NCBI RefSeq assembly: GCF_007829835.1
Contig: NZ_VIWP01000001.1
Location: 992,001 to 1,056,000, forward strand
Source of the DNA: Neorhizobium alkalisoli
GTDB taxonomy: Bacteria > Pseudomonadota > Alphaproteobacteria > Rhizobiales > Rhizobiaceae
DNA: 64,000 bases
Reading direction: 5' to 3'
Part shown: in pieces, positions 56,322-64,000 of the stretch
How the letters are laid out: every line of letters begins with the position of its first letter
How positions within the stretch are numbered: the first letter of the stretch is position 1
Position numbers and translations under genes: made by a program
The notes under the pieces: generated by a model
Seen by the model: only the letters and a program-made list of their open reading frames with translations
The model's database searches: none
What the model was told of the DNA's origin: nothing

Positions 56322-58420
56322 CGCGTCTGTCTCCCATTGTAAGGTGTTAGTTCGAGAAGCATGGCGCTTTCGGGCCGCAGCATCGGCAGGGGAAGGCCGG
56401 CCGAACCGGTATTCGCCAGATTGAAAGCGATCTCGCCGGAAAGCAGGCGCTGCTGACCTTCCGATATGCGGACGAAGTCGGGCCTTTCGGGCAGGATGGT
56501 TTCGATGCGCCATGTCCCGCCAAAGCGCGTCACCTGTTCCGGCAATCGCAGCGGCGCGGGCTGCTCGCCCACCATCTGCGGTCCCTGCGCGATGATGGCG
56601 ACGATCTTCTCAGCGCTCGCGGCACCCCAGACATAACGGCCGTCGATCGGCTCGAGCCGGAAATTGGCGTCGGGCGCATGCAGGAGCGGGCGCAGCCGCT
56701 TGTGGGCCTCGATATAAAGCGCCAGTTCGTCGCGCTCCTCTGCCGAAAGTTCCAGAGGATTGAGCTCGACACCGAAATGATAGGCCATCGCCACCAGCGC
56801 CCGGAAGCCCAGAGAATGGAGGCGGTGGGTCTGGTGGTTGGGGCTTGCGGAAATATGGCTGCCGAGAATTTCCGGCGGCACGAAAAGCGATGCGCCGCGC
56901 TGGATTTCCAGCCGCTCCAGCGCATCGGTGCAATCGGAGGTCCAGACGCGGTGGGTGCGGGCAAGCGCACCATAATCGATCCGGCCGCCGCCCGAGGCGC
57001 AGCTCTCGATTTCGACTGCCGGGTGCGCGGCGCGAACACGATCCATCAGTGCGTAGACGGCGCGGGTCTGGGCGGTGGTCTTTGCCTTGCCGTCGCGACC
57101 GCCGGCATGGGTCAGGTCGCGGTTCATGTCCCATTTCACATAGGAGACGGCGTGGCCGGAAAGCACGGCATCGATCTTGGAGAAGACATAGTCGGATATT
57201 TCCGGCCGGGTGAGATCGAGCACCAGCTGGTTGCGGGATGTCAGCAGCGGGCGCCCTTCGACCTGCAACGCCCAATCCGGGTGAGCAACAAACAGGTCGG
57301 AAACGGGATTGACCATTTCCGGCTCGAACCAGATGCCGAACTGCATGCCGAGGCCGGTGACGTGATCGACAAGCGGTTTAAGGCCGTCGGGATATTTTCG
57401 CGGATCGATATCCCAGTCGCCGAGGCTCGTCGTGTCGTCGTCGCGTTTGACGAACCAGCCGTCGTCGAGAACGAAACGTTCGATGCCAAGTGCCGCCGCC
57501 GCATCCGCCTGCGCTTTCAGGGAGCCCATCCGGTGGTCGAAATAATTGCCTTCCCAGGTGTTGAGCGTCACCGGCCTCGGGCTCATGGAGCCGCCCGGCC
57601 AATGGACAAGTTCTGAGCGGACGAAGGCGTGAAATGCCTCGCTGTCCGGCCCGGCATAGGCGATCGGGCTCTGATAACTTTCGCCTGGCGCAAGAATGGT
57701 CTCGCCGGGTTCGAAAAGTTCACCGAGATGGATAAGCCGCTGGCCGTCATCGGTGCGGTCTATGGCGATCTGGTGATTGCCGCTCCAGCCGAGTGTGACG
57801 CCGAAACGCTGGCCGTCCGCCTCGATGAACAGCATCGGGAAACGATCATGCGAGGTGCGGCCGCGACGGCTTTCCTGCATCCACAGGCCGTTGCCAAGCG
57901 GCTCGCGGCGGGTCTGGAATTCGCGGCCCCAGATGCCGGTGAAGCTGGTCAGCGTTGTTTCGCCCGACGGCGCCAGGAAGCTTGCCGCCATGCAGCGGTC
58001 GAGCTGGTAATCGGTGTTGCCGGTATTGGAAAGGCGGGTTGCGATCGAAAGCACGCCGGAAGCATGTTCCGTCAGGGTGATCGCAATCCCGATCCGGGCG
58101 ACAGCGTCGCTTGCGGAGAGCACGGTCTGTTTTCCGTCGCGCGCGACCGACCAGCCACTGAACGCGAGAATGAAATCGCGGCCGGCACGGTGGCCCGTTA
58201 TCGCAGGCCAGCCGAAAAAGCCCATTCCGCCGGTCGGCAGCAGGACGGCCGAAGGAACAGCGACGTCCATCCCGTTGACGCGGCTCGATCGTTCGATATC
58301 GAACAGCGGATCGGTGGCAACGGGCGGGCGGCCGAAGGCCAGAAATTCGGGCATTCCGGTTTCGGGTAGGCGCAGGCTGAGCGCAAAATCGCCCGAGCCG
58401 ATCGTAACGATGTCAGTCAT
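56318..58420 (-). CDS. Alpha-galactosidase, glycoside hydrolase family 36
   Basis: The 700-residue protein has the GH36 layout: an N-terminal beta-supersandwich (about 1-280), then the barrel with ERFVLDDGWF, nucleophile Asp431 in YVKWDMNR, ESCASGGGRIDYG and acid/base Asp496 in WTSDCTDALERL, and a C-terminal beta domain. It releases galactose from melibiose, raffinose and related sugars, in the cytoplasm since no signal peptide is seen. ATG 58420 overlaps the permease stop (ATGA). The gene sits inside an otherwise lacEFGZK-like operon, so both alpha- and beta-galactosides appear to be handled. Confidence 0.94.
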   Translation of the reverse strand: MTDIVTIGSGDFALSLRLPETGMPEFLAFGRPPVATDPLFDIERSSRVNGMDVAVPSAVLLPTGGMGFFGWPAITGHRAGRDFILAFSGWSVARDGKQTVLSASDAVARIGIAITLTEHASGVLSIATRLSNTGNTDYQLDRCMAASFLAPSGETTLTSFTGIWGREFQTRREPLGNGLWMQESRRGRTSHDRFPMLFIEADGQRFGVTLGWSGNHQIAIDRTDDGQRLIHLGELFEPGETILAPGESYQSPIAYAGPDSEAFHAFVRSELVHWPGGSMSPRPVTLNTWEGNYFDHRMGSLKAQADAAAALGIERFVLDDGWFVKRDDDTTSLGDWDIDPRKYPDGLKPLVDHVTGLGMQFGIWFEPEMVNPVSDLFVAHPDWALQVEGRPLLTSRNQLVLDLTRPEISDYVFSKIDAVLSGHAVSYVKWDMNRDLTHAGGRDGKAKTTAQTRAVYALMDRVRAAHPAVEIESCASGGGRIDYGALARTHRVWTSDCTDALERLEIQRGASLFVPPEILGSHISASPNHQTHRLHSLGFRALVAMAYHFGVELNPLELSAEERDELALYIEAHKRLRPLLHAPDANFRLEPIDGRYVWGAASAEKIVAIIAQGPQMVGEQPAPLRLPEQVTRFGGTWRIETILPERPDFVRISEGQQRLLSGEIAFNLANTGSAGLPLPMLRPESAMLLELTPYNGRQTR

Positions 58421-59268
58421 CCCTTGGTGGCTCCAAGTGTCAGGCCGGCAATGAAATGCCGTTGCATCAGGAAGAACATGGCGACCGGCGGCAGCGCCGC
58501 GATGATCGATCCGGCGGAAACGAGGTGCCAGGCGGCGACCCATTGGCCGTTCAGCGAATAGAGGCCTGCGGTCACCGGCATGGCGTGCTGGCCCTGCACG
58601 AGCACGGTCGCCCAAAAATAGTCGTTCCAGACGAAGGTGAAGATCAGGACGGAGAGCGCCGCGATGGCCGGCCGCATCAGCGGCAACACGATATGGCGAA
58701 AGATCTTCCATTCCGACACGCCTTCGACACGGGCGGATTCGATCAATGCAAAGGGCAGGCCCTTGATGAAATTGCGCATGAAGAGCGTGCAGAATCCGGT
58801 CTGGAAGGCCGTGTGGAAAAGCACCAGTCCCGTCACGGTATCATAGAGCCCGAGCTTCAGCGTCAGGTCGCGGACCGGCACCATCAGGATCTGGAAGGGG
58901 ATGAAATTGCCGGCGACGAAGAGGAAAAAGAGGACGAGATTGCCCTTGAAGCGATAGACCGCGAGCGCAAAGCCGGTGAGGCAGGAAATGCCGACCGCAC
59001 CGATCACCGTCGGGATCGTCACCTTGAACGAGTTCAGGATATAGAGGCCGATCGGAGAATCCCGGAAGACGGCGGTATAATTCTCGACACCGGCGAAACC
59101 GGACGGCATGCCGAAATAATTGCCGGCGGCAAGATCGCCTGCCGGCCGCACCGAGGTGATGGCGACACCGATCAAAGGCAGCAGCCAGAGGATCAGGGCG
59201 ATCGGCAGCAGGATCGTATAACCGGTCCGCATCCATGGCGATGCGTTCTGAATGGGGGAGGGGAACAT
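58417..59268 (-). CDS. Carbohydrate ABC transporter permease, MalG/LacG type
   Basis: The 283-residue protein has six predicted spans and the EAA loop of CUT1 permeases (LIESARVEGVSEWKIFRHIVLPLMRPA). ATG 59268 shares bases with the stop of the upstream permease (TGATG). It pairs with that permease. Confidence 0.94.
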   Translation of the reverse strand: MFPSPIQNASPWMRTGYTILLPIALILWLLPLIGVAITSVRPAGDLAAGNYFGMPSGFAGVENYTAVFRDSPIGLYILNSFKVTIPTVIGAVGISCLTGFALAVYRFKGNLVLFFLFVAGNFIPFQILMVPVRDLTLKLGLYDTVTGLVLFHTAFQTGFCTLFMRNFIKGLPFALIESARVEGVSEWKIFRHIVLPLMRPAIAALSVLIFTFVWNDYFWATVLVQGQHAMPVTAGLYSLNGQWVAAWHLVSAGSIIAALPPVAMFFLMQRHFIAGLTLGATKG

Positions 59269-60176
59269 CAGGCGTTCCTTTCCTGAATCAGCATCCGCAC
59301 GATGAAGAGCGAGATGAACACCATCATGATCAGGAACAGCACGACCGCGATCGCGGCGCCATAACCCATGCGAAAACCATATTCGGACAGGGCCTGTTCG
59401 AACATGAAATAGGAGAGGACCTGGCTCGATCCGTAGGGACCGCCGGCGGTCATGATCGAGACAAGGTCGAAGGAGCGCAGCGAGCCAATGACAGTGACGA
59501 CCATGGCGATGAAGGTCGCCGGTGCAAGCTGCGGCAGGACCACATACCAGAGCAGCTTGAACCGTTTGGCGCCATCCATCCGCGCGGCCTCGACCTGTTC
59601 CGGATTGATGTTGTTGAGACCGGTCAGGTAGAGGATCATGCAATAGGCCGTCTGCGGCCACAGACCCGCGACGATGATGCCATAGGTGACGTAGCGCTCA
59701 TCCGCCAGGACCGCCAGCTGCTGGCCCGTCAGCCATTCGAACAGTTTTGAAAACAGTCCGAAATCCGGCGCGTAGAACCAGGTGAAGATCAGGCCGACCA
59801 CGACCTGGCTGATGACGAAGGGGAAAAAGAACAGCGATTTGTAGAGCCGGATGCCGGTGACCGTCTGGTTGAGAAACAGCGCGACGGCAAGGCCGGCCGG
59901 GATTGCCAGGAGATAGAGCAACAGCCAGATGACGTTGTTCTTCAGGGAGACATAAAAGGAATCGTCGTCCAGAAGTTCGCGGTAATTGCCAAGGCCGATC
60001 CAGACCTTTTCGCCAAGCCCGTCCCAGTCGTGAAAGCTGATCCAGATCGACTGGAAGATTGGCAAAAGGACGTAGATGATGAACATGAGAAGGCCGGGGG
60101 CGAGAAACAGCCATGGCGTGAGGCCTTCTCGGTATGTCTTCGAGCGGCGCGGCGGCTGCGTGGCGGAATGGCTCAC
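59268..60176 (-). CDS. Carbohydrate ABC transporter permease, MalF/LacF type
   Basis: The 302-residue protein has six predicted spans, starting with PWLFLAPGLLMFIIYVLLPIFQSIWISF, and an EAA loop (VEAARMDGAKRFKLLWYVVLPQLAPA). It lies 81 bases after the binding-protein gene and forms the importer channel with the following permease. Confidence 0.94.
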   Translation of the reverse strand: MSHSATQPPRRSKTYREGLTPWLFLAPGLLMFIIYVLLPIFQSIWISFHDWDGLGEKVWIGLGNYRELLDDDSFYVSLKNNVIWLLLYLLAIPAGLAVALFLNQTVTGIRLYKSLFFFPFVISQVVVGLIFTWFYAPDFGLFSKLFEWLTGQQLAVLADERYVTYGIIVAGLWPQTAYCMILYLTGLNNINPEQVEAARMDGAKRFKLLWYVVLPQLAPATFIAMVVTVIGSLRSFDLVSIMTAGGPYGSSQVLSYFMFEQALSEYGFRMGYGAAIAVVLFLIMMVFISLFIVRMLIQERNA

Positions 60177-60257
60177 GGCGATACCCTTGCAGATTTCGAG
60201 ATTGCGGCCGGACGCAGGACCTTTCGGCCACTGCGCCCGGTCTTCTGGGAGGAAGCG

Positions 60258-61493
60258 TTATTTGTAGACGCGGGTTCGGACCTTATCGAGCCGCTGCAGG
60301 ATGGCGTCGATCTTGTCCGGCTTGACCATGAATTCCTGGAAGCCTTCCATGCCGGCCTTAGCCATTTCGGCATTGGCGTCGCGGTCGTAGAACTGGGCAA
60401 GGCCTTGTGCGTCGGAGAGCATGGTGAAGCCCGCTTCGAGGAAGACGTCCTTCGGCTTTTCCGCCTGGTTGTTGACCGGCAGCTGGCCGAGCGTCGCATT
60501 CATCGTCGACTGTGCCTGCGGCGAGCCGACATAAGCCAGGAATTTCTTGGCGTCTTCCTTGTTCTTGGCCTTGGCCGGAATGTGGAAAGTGTCGGTCGGC
60601 GCTTCTTCAGCCCGCGGCAGGCCGGGGGTGATTTCCGGGAAGGGAAGGAAGCCGATCTGTTCTTCCTTCAGCCCGCCGTCCTTCATCGTGGCAACGGCGA
60701 AATTGCCCATCAGATACATGGCGGCCTTGCCCTGGACGAGCTGCGGAACCGCATCCTGCCAGTCGATCGCGGCGTGGTTCTCGATGAAGTAACCGGGCTT
60801 GACCAGCTCGGCCCATTTCTCGAACACGGCCTTCACCTTGGGATCGGTATAGGGGATCTTGCCGGCGGTCAGGTCCATGTGGAACTGGTAGCCGTTGACG
60901 CGAAGATCGAGATAATCGAACCAGCCGCCGGTCGGCCACAGCGCCTTGGTGCCGATCGTGAACGGCGTGATTCCGGCAGCCTTCAGCTTGGCGCTGGCGG
61001 CGATAAGCTCTGCCCAGGTCTTCGGCGGTGTAATGCCCTTTTCGGCGAAAATGTCCTTACGGTAATAGATGCCCCACTGGTAGTAAGTGTAGGGCATGCC
61101 CCATTTCTTGCCGTCGATCGTCATCGAGGGAACGGCGGCCTTCAGCTGCTGGTCGTAGCCATTGGCCGACCAGACATCGCTGACATCGGCAAACAGGCCT
61201 GCCTTTACGAAGGGCTCCATGCGGTTGCCGGCATACCAGGCAACGACGTCAGGTGCATCGGCGGTCAAAAAATTGCGGATCGCGGCCTTGTAGCCTTCGT
61301 GGTCGAAATTGTTCCACTTGACCTTGATATCGGGATTGGCCTTCTCGAAGGCGGCGATCAGATCGCCCATTGCCTTTTTCGGCACCGGATCCGAATGGTC
61401 CGAATTGATGGTGATTTCGCCCGCGAAAACCGATGGCGCAATCAGAAAAGTCGACAATACGAGGCCAAGCAGCCTCTTCTTTGCAACGGTCAT
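60258..61493 (-). CDS. Carbohydrate ABC transporter substrate-binding protein (CUT1, galactoside-type)
   Basis: The 411-residue protein has a Sec signal peptide (1-24, ending SVFA) and a MalE/UgpB-like mature part (GDLIAAFEKANPDIKVKWNNFDHEGYKAAIRNFLTADAPDVVAWYAG). ATG 61493 follows AAGGGAGGAA. It is the first gene of the operon whose hydrolases release galactose, so a galactoside such as lactose or melibiose is the likely ligand. Gene order resembles lacEFGZK of Agrobacterium with GH36 added. Confidence 0.93.
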   Translation of the reverse strand: MTVAKKRLLGLVLSTFLIAPSVFAGEITINSDHSDPVPKKAMGDLIAAFEKANPDIKVKWNNFDHEGYKAAIRNFLTADAPDVVAWYAGNRMEPFVKAGLFADVSDVWSANGYDQQLKAAVPSMTIDGKKWGMPYTYYQWGIYYRKDIFAEKGITPPKTWAELIAASAKLKAAGITPFTIGTKALWPTGGWFDYLDLRVNGYQFHMDLTAGKIPYTDPKVKAVFEKWAELVKPGYFIENHAAIDWQDAVPQLVQGKAAMYLMGNFAVATMKDGGLKEEQIGFLPFPEITPGLPRAEEAPTDTFHIPAKAKNKEDAKKFLAYVGSPQAQSTMNATLGQLPVNNQAEKPKDVFLEAGFTMLSDAQGLAQFYDRDANAEMAKAGMEGFQEFMVKPDKIDAILQRLDKVRTRVYK

Positions 61494-61638
61494 CTGTTCC
61501 TCCCTTATGACCATCGGTAATCTGATGAAGTTACAGATTTCACCCCTACCGATCGAGCTCCTCCAGCCCATCTTGATGTTCTGCCACAAACCCGTAGAGT
61601 TCCACCGTTTTTGAGGGAAAGTTTTCCGGGATCCTAAG

Positions 61639-62568
61639 ATGGATAAGGTCGCAGCACCCGTTTCGCAGGACGAATCCGTTCCGGCGCATCCCGATCTCGA
61701 TCCGCGGCATCCGCTTGTCGTGTTCGGCGACCACCGTTTCTGTGCCGGCGAAACGCTCGTCGTGCAGCGCATGCCCGGCCCGCATATGCACAGCCAGATC
61801 GAGCTGAATTTCCTTCTTAATGGGCAGATGACCTATTGGTTCGACGGGCGTGAACTGACGATCGGCGCGGGGCGCCTCTGCCTTTTTTGGGGCATGGTTC
61901 CGCATCAGGTGACGGATATCGAAAAGGATACGCGGTTCGTCTGCCTCTATGTTCCGATGTCCGTCTTTCTGGGGCTCGCCAATCTCAGCCAGTTCCGCGA
62001 CGCCGTCTTTCGCGGCGCGGTGATCGAAGCGACCGTTATCAGGCCTTTCGACCAGGATATTTTTCTCAGATGGCGCGAGGAGCTTCTGCAGGGCGACGAG
62101 GGGCTGACCGAAATCGTTCGAAGCGAGCTGACGGCCCGGGTTCTCAGGATCGAGCGGGAAGGCTGGCGTGATCTTCGCGAGCATGCGCCGGCCATTGCCG
62201 GTCTCTCGTCAAAGGACAGCGGCCGCGCCGGACATGTCGAGCAGATGCTGCGTTTCATCGCCGAACACGCGCTTGAGGATATCTCCGTCGATCACGTCGC
62301 GCGCGATGTCGGCCTTCATCCGAACTACGCCATGAACCTGTTCAAGCGGGCGGTCGGCCAGACGATGAACCAGGCAATCGCCCGCCACCGGCTGGATACC
62401 GCACGTTCGCTTCTGATCTCGACAGACATGTCGATCACAAACGTCGCCTTCGAATCTGGCTTCGGCTCGGTCTCGCGTTTTTATGAAGCCTTCACCGCCC
62501 GTTTTGGCGATCGGCCATCTGCGTTTCGTCGCAGGATGCAGGCGAAGGCGGATGCACGGGGCGAATAA
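61639..62568 (+). CDS. AraC-family transcriptional regulator
   Basis: The 309-residue protein has an N-terminal cupin sensing domain (HMHSQIELNFLLNGQMTYWFDGRELTIGAGRLCLFWGMVPHQV, about 50-100) and a C-terminal pair of AraC helix-turn-helices (ISVDHVARDVGLHPNYAMNLFKRAVG and MSITNVAFESGFGSVSRFYEAFTARFG). It diverges from the galactoside operon across 145 bases and is the natural candidate for its sugar-responsive activator. Confidence 0.93.
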   Translation: MDKVAAPVSQDESVPAHPDLDPRHPLVVFGDHRFCAGETLVVQRMPGPHMHSQIELNFLLNGQMTYWFDGRELTIGAGRLCLFWGMVPHQVTDIEKDTRFVCLYVPMSVFLGLANLSQFRDAVFRGAVIEATVIRPFDQDIFLRWREELLQGDEGLTEIVRSELTARVLRIEREGWRDLREHAPAIAGLSSKDSGRAGHVEQMLRFIAEHALEDISVDHVARDVGLHPNYAMNLFKRAVGQTMNQAIARHRLDTARSLLISTDMSITNVAFESGFGSVSRFYEAFTARFGDRPSAFRRRMQAKADARGE

Positions 62569-62692
62569 GTTGCCGAGTGCAGCGAACGTAGCACCGAATG
62601 CCGATTTTCTCTGATGTGTCGGACGGGAACATGCAGGAAATCGATTGGAGCATTGACCCTTCGAGATGGGGGACCGCGGCGGAGTGGAGGCT

Positions 62693-64000
62693 TCAAAGGC
62701 TTGCGGATCGCCTCGGCGCCATCTTCCGCAAGGTCTGATTGATTTTCGTTGCGGCCAGGCTGAGGGCTTCCCGGTCATCGACAACACCGCGCAATGCGTC
62801 GTGGATCGCAGTGCCGAGAATGCTTTCGATGACCGAATATTGCGGGATGTTGGGCCGTTGCCAGGTATGGAGCAGGCCCTTTTTCGCCAGCTGGTCGACG
62901 AAGCGCACGATCGGCGAGCTGGCGGCAGCTTCCGGATCGGCGCTTACGGAAAAGCGCGGCGCCACCGGAAAACCGTTTTTGACATGCGCCTTCATCGCTT
63001 CCCGCGACGCCATCCAGGCGATCGCGTCTGCAGCCAGTTCGACGCGTTCGTCGGGAAGATTGCTCGGGATGCAGAATAGAAAACCGCCGATCGGCGACGC
63101 TCTCGTGCCGCCCGGCCCGGCCGGCTGCGGCAGGTATTCGACCCTTCGCTTGACGACCGACTGGACGTCGTATTCGAAGCGGGCCGTACGCATCGTCCAG
63201 AAATAACCAAGGCTGGCGCGCCCTTTCAGGAACACTTCGAGGGCCTGATCCCAGGCCATGTCGAGAATGTTCGGCGGCGAAATCTCCATCAGCCGGCGCA
63301 TGTAATCGAGTGCGGCAAATCCTGCATCGGAGAGGATGGAACAGGCCAGTTCGTCGGGATCGACGCCGTCGAGGGTAAAGCCGGTGCGGGTTTTTCTCAT
63401 CGAAATGGCGGGTTGGCCGCAGGCGCCCAGAAAGAACAGAAAGCTCGATGCGATCGGCATGCCGCGGGCACCGTCCCAGACGGCGCCGAACATGCCGTTT
63501 GCCGGCGAATGAAATCGTCGGCCGGCAGCGATCACCTCGTCGAAGGTTTTGGGAAAAGGCAGTTCGGCATCGGCAAACAGATCCTTGCGGGCCGCAAGGA
63601 TCTCGATCGTGCAATAACCGGGAACACCATAATCCTTGCCGGACCAGTTGGCGGTGGACCAGATCGACGGATGAAAGTCGAGCGGATTGATGCCGGTCGT
63701 CTGGATATAGGGGTCTATCGGCCGGACGATGGCGTTTTCGGCAAATTCGCCTAGCCACGGCATGTTGATGGCGATGACATCATAGTCGGATACCGGCTTG
63801 GCAGCATTTTCGCGCGCCCGGTTATAGAGGTCCGGCAGGGGCAGAAGATCGAAATTCTTGCTCGAGGCGAGGTTGTTGCGAAAGTCCGCCCACATGTTGC
63901 GCATGGCGGAGAAATAATTGTCGTCGTTCAGGAGAAAACGCAGCTCGATCTGCGATTCCGCCCGCTTCTGGACGAGACGCATCGGCGGAATGATCTGCGA
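62693..64000 (-). CDS. Extracellular solute-binding-protein-like protein (5' end outside window)
   Basis: The frame is open to the window edge (436 codons visible, stop at 62693), so the start is missing. The visible part has the family 1 solute-binding fold (YDVIAINMPWLGEFAENAIVRPID, DYGVPGYCTIEILAARKDLFADA, EVFLKGRASLGYFW, IAWMASREAMKAHV). No signal peptide is seen near the first in-frame ATG at 63982, and family sequence already seems to be under way there. It may therefore be a fusion with an N-terminal domain beyond the edge, or simply a normal binding protein whose signal lies outside. Confidence 0.7.
   Translation of the reverse strand, partial: SQIIPPMRLVQKRAESQIELRFLLNDDNYFSAMRNMWADFRNNLASSKNFDLLPLPDLYNRARENAAKPVSDYDVIAINMPWLGEFAENAIVRPIDPYIQTTGINPLDFHPSIWSTANWSGKDYGVPGYCTIEILAARKDLFADAELPFPKTFDEVIAAGRRFHSPANGMFGAVWDGARGMPIASSFLFFLGACGQPAISMRKTRTGFTLDGVDPDELACSILSDAGFAALDYMRRLMEISPPNILDMAWDQALEVFLKGRASLGYFWTMRTARFEYDVQSVVKRRVEYLPQPAGPGGTRASPIGGFLFCIPSNLPDERVELAADAIAWMASREAMKAHVKNGFPVAPRFSVSADPEAAASSPIVRFVDQLAKKGLLHTWQRPNIPQYSVIESILGTAIHDALRGVVDDREALSLAATKINQTLRKMAPRRSASL

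Noticed and set aside
60030..61520. 496-codon plus-strand frame opposite the galactoside binding protein
   Set aside because: Antisense shadow; the minus strand has signal peptide, ribosome site and family motifs.

Overview
The window looks like a chromosome or chromid segment from an alphaproteobacterium of the Rhizobiaceae (Agrobacterium / Neorhizobium / Rhizobium type). The evidence is the high GC content, the dense catabolic operons each with its own ABC transporter and local regulator, a D-allulose 3-epimerase nearly matching the Agrobacterium tumefaciens enzyme as I remember it, and a galactoside operon laid out like the Agrobacterium lac operon. I see no rRNA, tRNA, IS element, phage gene or CRISPR array. 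Every identification rests on motifs and remembered family features; no search was run.

Layout. (1) 1-1134: partial winged-helix/STAND ATPase regulator. (2) 1458-16527: a divergent catabolic locus. On the minus strand lie a class IV aminotransferase, a Rid protein, a class III aminotransferase, an RpiR regulator, a penicillin-acyltransferase-like Ntn hydrolase and a beta-keto acid cleavage enzyme. On the plus strand lie a complete dipeptide-type ABC importer and two exported carboxylesterases. Together they suggest capture, deacylation, transamination and beta-keto cleavage of an acylated amino compound. (3) 16628-22088: an enolase-superfamily enzyme, two ACS-type MFS permeases and an HD hydrolase, opposite a LysR gene. 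(4) 22577-26971: two type-I-secreted RTX proteins that both appear to carry a HasA-like hemophore domain. This is the most unusual content of the window. (5) 27260-31637: an aldehyde dehydrogenase, a FUSC-family membrane protein and a DJ-1/PfpI protein.

(6) 31822-40287: a D-allulose (psicose)-type operon of sugar ABC importer, two ketose 3-epimerase-like enzymes and a P-loop kinase. It faces a LacI repressor gene and has two tandem operator-like palindromes in its promoter; a strong terminator closes it. (7) 40492-43201: a 31-codon pqqA gene without pqqBCDE, next to a membrane PQQ glucose-type dehydrogenase, with a LysR gene opposite. (8) 44317-46686: rarA and a GNAT acetyltransferase. (9) 46894-53046: a second STAND regulator converging on an operon of three alpha/beta hydrolases and an isochorismatase-family hydrolase. 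(10) 53293-62568: a galactoside operon (CUT1 importer, GH36, ATPase, GH42) with a divergent AraC regulator. (11) 62693-64000: a partial solute-binding-protein-like gene.

Most operons show 1-8 nt overlaps (ATGA, TGATG, TAATG), so transcriptional and translational coupling is the rule here.
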